In this document: positions 7,709-10,556 of the stretch, in pieces | Layout: each line of letters opens with the position of its first letter | How positions within the stretch are numbered: position 1 is the first letter of the stretch | Assembly (NCBI GenBank): GCA_009704605.1 | Contig: WLDW01000019.1 | Location: 1-10,556, forward strand | DNA: 10,556 bases | Direction of reading: 5' to 3' | DNA from: Actinomycetota bacterium | GTDB lineage: Bacteria; Actinomycetota; Actinomycetes; Actinomycetales; Microbacteriaceae | Notes under the pieces: model-generated | The model's input: the letters and a program-made list of their open reading frames with translations, nothing else | Told to the model about the DNA's origin: nothing | Database searches by the model: none | Position numbers and translations under genes: made by a program

Positions 7709-9010
7709 CTAGCCGAATAGGGATATTGGGTTGATTAGGTCCGCGGTAATCAATAAAAGCGATACGGCCATCAGTGCAATAAACACAACCCAGGTAAGTG
7801 GCATCAATAAAGCAGTGTCCGCAGGTCCTGGATCTTTCTTGCCCAAAACTTTGTAGATGCCGCGCTTTATGCTTTCGTAAACTCCCCCGGCTACGTGACC
7901 GCCATCTAGAGGAAGTAGTGGCAGCATGTTGAAAACAAATAGTGCAAAGTTCAAAGAACCAAGAATTGAAATGCCGGTTGCCAACTTGTCGGAAAACTCA
8001 GTTTGCTCGGAGGAGGCAACCTCTCCGGCTATTGCACCAATTCCGACAATCGAAATTGGTCCATTTGGATCGCGCTCACCGTAACCGAGTGTGGAAGCAG
8101 TCACTTCAAAGATCTTTTGTGGCAGTTGCAAAATCAGCTGCCCAATTTGCAGCATCACGTTTCCTGAAGCTTCTAAAGAAGCCCCAATTGAAACTGGAAT
8201 TCTCTCAGGGATCAGAAACACTCCAAGAAATGGCTGCGGAGCCGTTAGCACTTCTCCATTGTCATCAAGAATTGGTGTGCCGAGGTTATCAAACTGTGGT
8301 CGCTGTTGAATTACCGCGCTCACAGTCACCGAGACTAATTCACCGGCTCTTTTTACTTCGAGCTCAACAGTTGGGGTTTCGGTGAGTACCTTCCTGATCT
8401 GTACCCAATCCTCTGCTGGCTTACCATCAACCGAGACAATTTCATCGCCTGCCTTGAGCCCAGCTAGGTGAGCTGGAGTTTGCTTGGACGCCGAGCAACT
8501 GGTTTGTGTGGAATCTAAGCAAACCGAAACCGCGTCTATTTTTAGTGAAGATTGAAATACCCCAAAGCCCGACAAAGAAACAACCGTTAGCAGAACTCCA
8601 AGAACCAAGTTCATAAACGGTCCACCGAGCATGATAATCATGCGTTTACTAACCGGTAGCTGGTAGAACTTGCGGTTTTTATCCTTAGGGGTTTCTTCCT
8701 CGGAGTGAGCAAGCCTTGCTTGGGAAATCATGTCTGGAAAGAATCCGGTTTTAGTCTCGGGCTTTTTTGCTGGTGGGTACATGCCCAGCATTGCGATGTA
8801 GCCACCGAGTGGAATGGCCTTTACCCCGTATTCGGTCTCGCCTTTTTTCCTAGAGAACAGGGTTGGGCCAAAACCAATCATGTACTTGGTTACCTTTACC
8901 CCAAAGGCTTTGGCGGGAATCAAATGACCGAGCTCATGCAATCCAATGGAGAAAGCGATGCCGATGATGACGAAGATGATTCCGGCTAGGTACCAAAGAG
9001 ATTCGCTCAC
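7709..9010 (-). CDS. rseP: Intramembrane site-2 metalloprotease, RseP/Rip1 family
   Basis: This membrane-embedded zinc protease cuts transmembrane segments of anti-sigma factors or other membrane proteins after a first cleavage. It has 433 residues. TM1 (about 6-30) carries the zinc motif HELGH (H25, E26, H29). FGVKVTKYMIGFGPTLFSRK and YGVKAIPLGGYIAMLG follow as in actinobacterial Rip proteins. TM2 is at about 126-150. A PDZ domain outside the membrane covers roughly 156-235 (AGLKAGDEIVSVDGKPAEDW). TM3 (about 345-366) leads into NMLPLLPLDGGH (361-372), where D369 is the third zinc ligand. TM4 is at about 402-424. The GTG at 9010 is the first possible start after an in-frame TAG; there is no clear ribosome site. 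Position between dxr and ispG is typical of actinobacteria. Substrates cannot be named from this window. Two cysteines, C164 and C172, lie at the edge of the PDZ domain. Confidence 0.95.
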   Translation of the reverse strand: MSESLWYLAGIIFVIIGIAFSIGLHELGHLIPAKAFGVKVTKYMIGFGPTLFSRKKGETEYGVKAIPLGGYIAMLGMYPPAKKPETKTGFFPDMISQARLAHSEEETPKDKNRKFYQLPVSKRMIIMLGGPFMNLVLGVLLTVVSLSGFGVFQSSLKIDAVSVCLDSTQTSCSASKQTPAHLAGLKAGDEIVSVDGKPAEDWVQIRKVLTETPTVELEVKRAGELVSVTVSAVIQQRPQFDNLGTPILDDNGEVLTAPQPFLGVFLIPERIPVSIGASLEASGNVMLQIGQLILQLPQKIFEVTASTLGYGERDPNGPISIVGIGAIAGEVASSEQTEFSDKLATGISILGSLNFALFVFNMLPLLPLDGGHVAGGVYESIKRGIYKVLGKKDPGPADTALLMPLTWVVFIALMAVSLLLITADLINPISLFG

Positions 9011-9016
9011 AAACCC

Positions 9017-9022
9017 AATCTA
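9017..9022 (-). promoter_or_regulatory. Possible -10 box for a leaderless rseP mRNA
   Basis: TAGATT on the minus strand fits TANNNT and ends 6 nt before the rseP GTG. No Shine-Dalgarno precedes that GTG. No -35 was recognised. It lies in the 60-bp dxr-rseP gap, so an internal promoter is possible but unproven. Confidence 0.4.
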
Positions 9023-9070
9023 CTTCACGCGACCGACCAAGCCTGCTGGACTATTCACATTCTGGGGAAA

Positions 9071-10162
9071 CTAACAGGCCTTGGCAATCTGAGCATCGGT
9101 TCTATCCCTTGCCCACTTCTCGGCTGCCAAGACACTTTCTAGACTCAACTGCGAATCCGGTTCGTGTGCTTCTAGCGCTCTTTCAATGAGTTCGGTTATT
9201 TGATCAAACGAAATCAGCCCAGCATGAAAAGCCGCCACCGCCTGTTCGTTGCTGGCGTTGTAAACAGCCGGGTAGCTCTTGCCGAGCTTTCCAACCTGCC
9301 TTGCAAGCTTCACGGCACCAAAGACATTCTCATCTAGCGGATCAAATTGCCAGCTGTGAGACTTACTCCAGTCAATAGGCGAAGACACTTCTGCAATTCG
9401 TTCTGGCCAGCTAAGCCCAAGTGCAATCGGAAGTTTCATATCCGGCGGTGATGCCTGAGCAATAACCGAACCGTCAACAAACTCCACCATGGAGTGAATA
9501 ACAGACTGTGGGTGAACAGTGACTTCGATGCGCTCAAAAGGGATGTCAAACAGCAAGTGCGCTTCGATTAGTTCTAGCCCTTTGTTCACCATCGATGCGG
9601 AGTTTGTAGTTACCACTTGACCCATTACCCAAGTTGGGTGTGCAAGAGCTTGCGCGGGGGTAACTTCGGAAAGCTGAGTTTTGCTAAAGCCCCTGAAGGG
9701 TCCACCGGATGCGGTAAGGATTAGTTTTCTAACTTCGGATGATGATCCCGCACGAAGGCACTGGGCAATTGCCGAATGCTCGGAATCAACTGGAACAATC
9801 TGCCCAGGCTTAGCTAAATCTTTGACTAGCTGCCCTCCAACAATTAGCGACTCTTTGTTGGCGAGGGCGAGGGTCTTTCCTGTTCTAAGAGCTGCAAGAG
9901 TTGGAGCTAAACCAATCGATCCCGTGATGCCGTTTAGGACAACATCAGCCTCAGTTTCTGAAACCAGTTTTGTGGCAGCTTCTGCGCCTAGCACCGCCTG
10001 GGAGGAAGAAAGTCCGAAATGATCGCGTTGTGCTTCTAGGTCCTTGGAATTTGACCCCGCGGCTAAGCCAACAACTTTGAATTTGTCAGGGTTTTTGTTG
10101 ATTACCTCAATGGCTTGGGTACCAATTGACCCAGTAGATCCAAGGATTATGACGTGGCGCAT
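9071..10162 (-). CDS. dxr: 1-deoxy-D-xylulose-5-phosphate reductoisomerase
   Basis: DXR converts DXP with NADPH to 2-C-methyl-D-erythritol 4-phosphate, the first committed MEP step. It has 363 residues, slightly short for the family (commonly about 385-400). The NADPH loop GSTGSIG lies at 8-14 and [11 protein letters not shown] at 100-110. Metal ligands are D126 and E128 in DSEHSA and E197 in [20 protein letters not shown] (152-158), HPTWVMG (175-181), [12 protein letters not shown] (217-228) and the C-terminal helical domain ([12 protein letters not shown] at 301-312) complete the enzyme. The ATG follows TGA and TAA codons in the same frame, so no earlier start exists. No Shine-Dalgarno is visible. 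It is the first gene of the leftward run, with the divergent gabT 56 bp away. Confidence 0.97.
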   Translation of the reverse strand: MRHVIILGSTGSIGTQAIEVINKNPDKFKVVGLAAGSNSKDLEAQRDHFGLSSSQAVLGAEAATKLVSETEADVVLNGITGSIGLAPTLAALRTGKTLALANKESLIVGGQLVKDLAKPGQIVPVDSEHSAIAQCLRAGSSSEVRKLILTASGGPFRGFSKTQLSEVTPAQALAHPTWVMGQVVTTNSASMVNKGLELIEAHLLFDIPFERIEVTVHPQSVIHSMVEFVDGSVIAQASPPDMKLPIALGLSWPERIAEVSSPIDWSKSHSWQFDPLDENVFGAVKLARQVGKLGKSYPAVYNASNEQAVAAFHAGLISFDQITELIERALEAHEPDSQLSLESVLAAEKWARDRTDAQIAKAC

Positions 10163-10218
10163 TTATCAATAATGGCATGCTGGGGCAATCAATTGGGCTG
10201 GCGTAGAATTAGAGAACC
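10163..10218. promoter_or_regulatory. 56-bp divergent promoter region dxr/gabT
   Basis: Both genes start at its edges, so both promoters must lie here or inside the opposite gene. On the plus strand TAGAAT (10204-10209) is a good -10 box, 9 nt before the gabT ATG. On the minus strand CATTAT (complement of 10169-10174) ends 6 nt before the dxr ATG and is a weaker -10. Neither has a recognisable -35 at 16-18 bp. The spacer also holds a direct repeat ATCAAT (10165-10170 and 10188-10193) and a GCATGC palindrome. These are too short to call an operator. Confidence 0.5.
10204..10209 (+). promoter_or_regulatory. Probable -10 box of gabT
   Basis: TAGAAT differs from TATAAT at one base and ends 9 nt before the gabT ATG. 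Transcription would begin about 0-3 nt before the start codon, giving a leaderless or nearly leaderless mRNA, in line with the absence of a Shine-Dalgarno sequence. Confidence 0.5.
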
Positions 10219-10556
10219 ATGGAAATCACCCAAGAACTGAAATTAGTTACCGCCATTCCAGGGCCAAAGTCCCTGGAATTTCACAAAATAAAGCAACAGG
10301 AAGTTAGCCACGGCGTTGGCACCATGTTGCCGGTATACATCGAAAGAGCTCACGGAGCTGTTTTGGTTGACGTGGATGGCAATCAGCTAATCGACCTTGG
10401 AAGCGGAATCGGTGTTGTCACCATAGGTCACACCAACAAGCAAGTAGTTGACGCTGTCATGGAGCAGGTTCAAAAACTTACCCACTCTCTTTTCACCGTA
10501 ACCCCATACCTTCCTTACCTTCAGGTCTGTGAAATTCTGAACCGCAGAACTCCTGG
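10219..10556 (+). CDS. gabT: 4-aminobutyrate aminotransferase (5' part only)
   Basis: This is the N-terminal 112 residues of a class III (PLP-dependent) aminotransferase; the rest, including the PLP lysine, lies beyond the right edge. The reading MEITQELKLVTAIPGPKS, then VSHGVGTMLPVYIERAHGAVL, VDGNQLIDLGSGIGVVTIGH (residues about 52-71) and THSLFTVTPYLPYLQVCEIL matches actinobacterial GabT as remembered. GabT moves the amino group of GABA to 2-oxoglutarate, giving succinic semialdehyde and glutamate. An in-frame TAG lies three codons before the ATG, so this is the first possible start. Related class III enzymes, such as diaminobutyrate or ornithine aminotransferases, cannot be fully excluded from a fragment, but the GVGTxLPVY and GSGI patterns favour GabT. 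It is divergent from dxr and shows no functional link to it. Confidence 0.85.
   Translation, partial: MEITQELKLVTAIPGPKSLEFHKIKQQEVSHGVGTMLPVYIERAHGAVLVDVDGNQLIDLGSGIGVVTIGHTNKQVVDAVMEQVQKLTHSLFTVTPYLPYLQVCEILNRRTP

Noticed and set aside
7942..8385. 147-residue plus-strand frame opposite rseP
   Set aside because: It lies fully antisense to a conserved membrane protease, has no ribosome site that I can see and no family resemblance.
10165..10193. ATCAAT direct repeat as an operator between dxr and gabT
   Set aside because: Six bases repeated once in 56 bp of A/T-rich spacer is near chance, and no regulator is encoded nearby in the window.
1..10556. Novel defence, mobile or secretion system
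   Set aside because: Every long stretch is explained by well-known housekeeping genes in a normal order. There are no inverted-repeat-bounded elements, tRNAs or integrase-like frames.

Overview
The window looks like chromosomal core DNA from an actinobacterium, most likely a small-genome member of the Microbacteriaceae, such as the freshwater Rhodoluna/Aquiluna ('Luna') group. The reasons are the gene order dxr-rseP-ispG-proS-nusA-infB-rbfA-truB, the IF2 and NusA N-termini in the actinobacterial style ([10 protein letters not shown] and MDIDLSVL), the frequent GTG and TTG starts, and a G+C content near half by eye, which is low for the phylum. The lineage is an inference from remembered protein sequences, not from a search.

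Layout: eight genes run leftward on the minus strand from about 10162 to 1. They are dxr (10162-9071), rseP (9010-7709), ispG (7639-6482), proS (6457-4694), nusA (4672-3695), infB (3504-904), rbfA (901-464) and truB (461 to the left edge, 3' end missing). A ninth gene, gabT, diverges on the plus strand from 10219 and runs off the right edge. dxr and gabT share a 56-bp divergent spacer. The genes are tightly packed: gaps are 2 bp at infB/rbfA and rbfA/truB, 21-24 bp at proS/nusA and ispG/proS, and 60-69 bp around rseP. The one large spacer is the 190 bp between nusA and infB.

The genes fall into two modules. dxr and ispG are two steps of the MEP isoprenoid pathway, with the intramembrane site-2 protease RseP/Rip between them. 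proS, nusA, infB, rbfA and truB supply tRNA charging, transcription elongation and termination control, translation initiation, 30S maturation and tRNA Psi55 formation. rimP and ylxR, which flank nusA in many actinobacteria, are absent from this locus, so proS directly precedes nusA and nusA is followed by a structured non-coding spacer.

I see no mobile element, CRISPR array, RNA gene or novel defence-type system. Points worth a second look are regulatory: the nusA-infB spacer with two good hairpins, an out-of-frame ATG overlapping the ispG GTG start, and -10-like boxes placed for leaderless or near-leaderless mRNAs ahead of the genes without a Shine-Dalgarno sequence.
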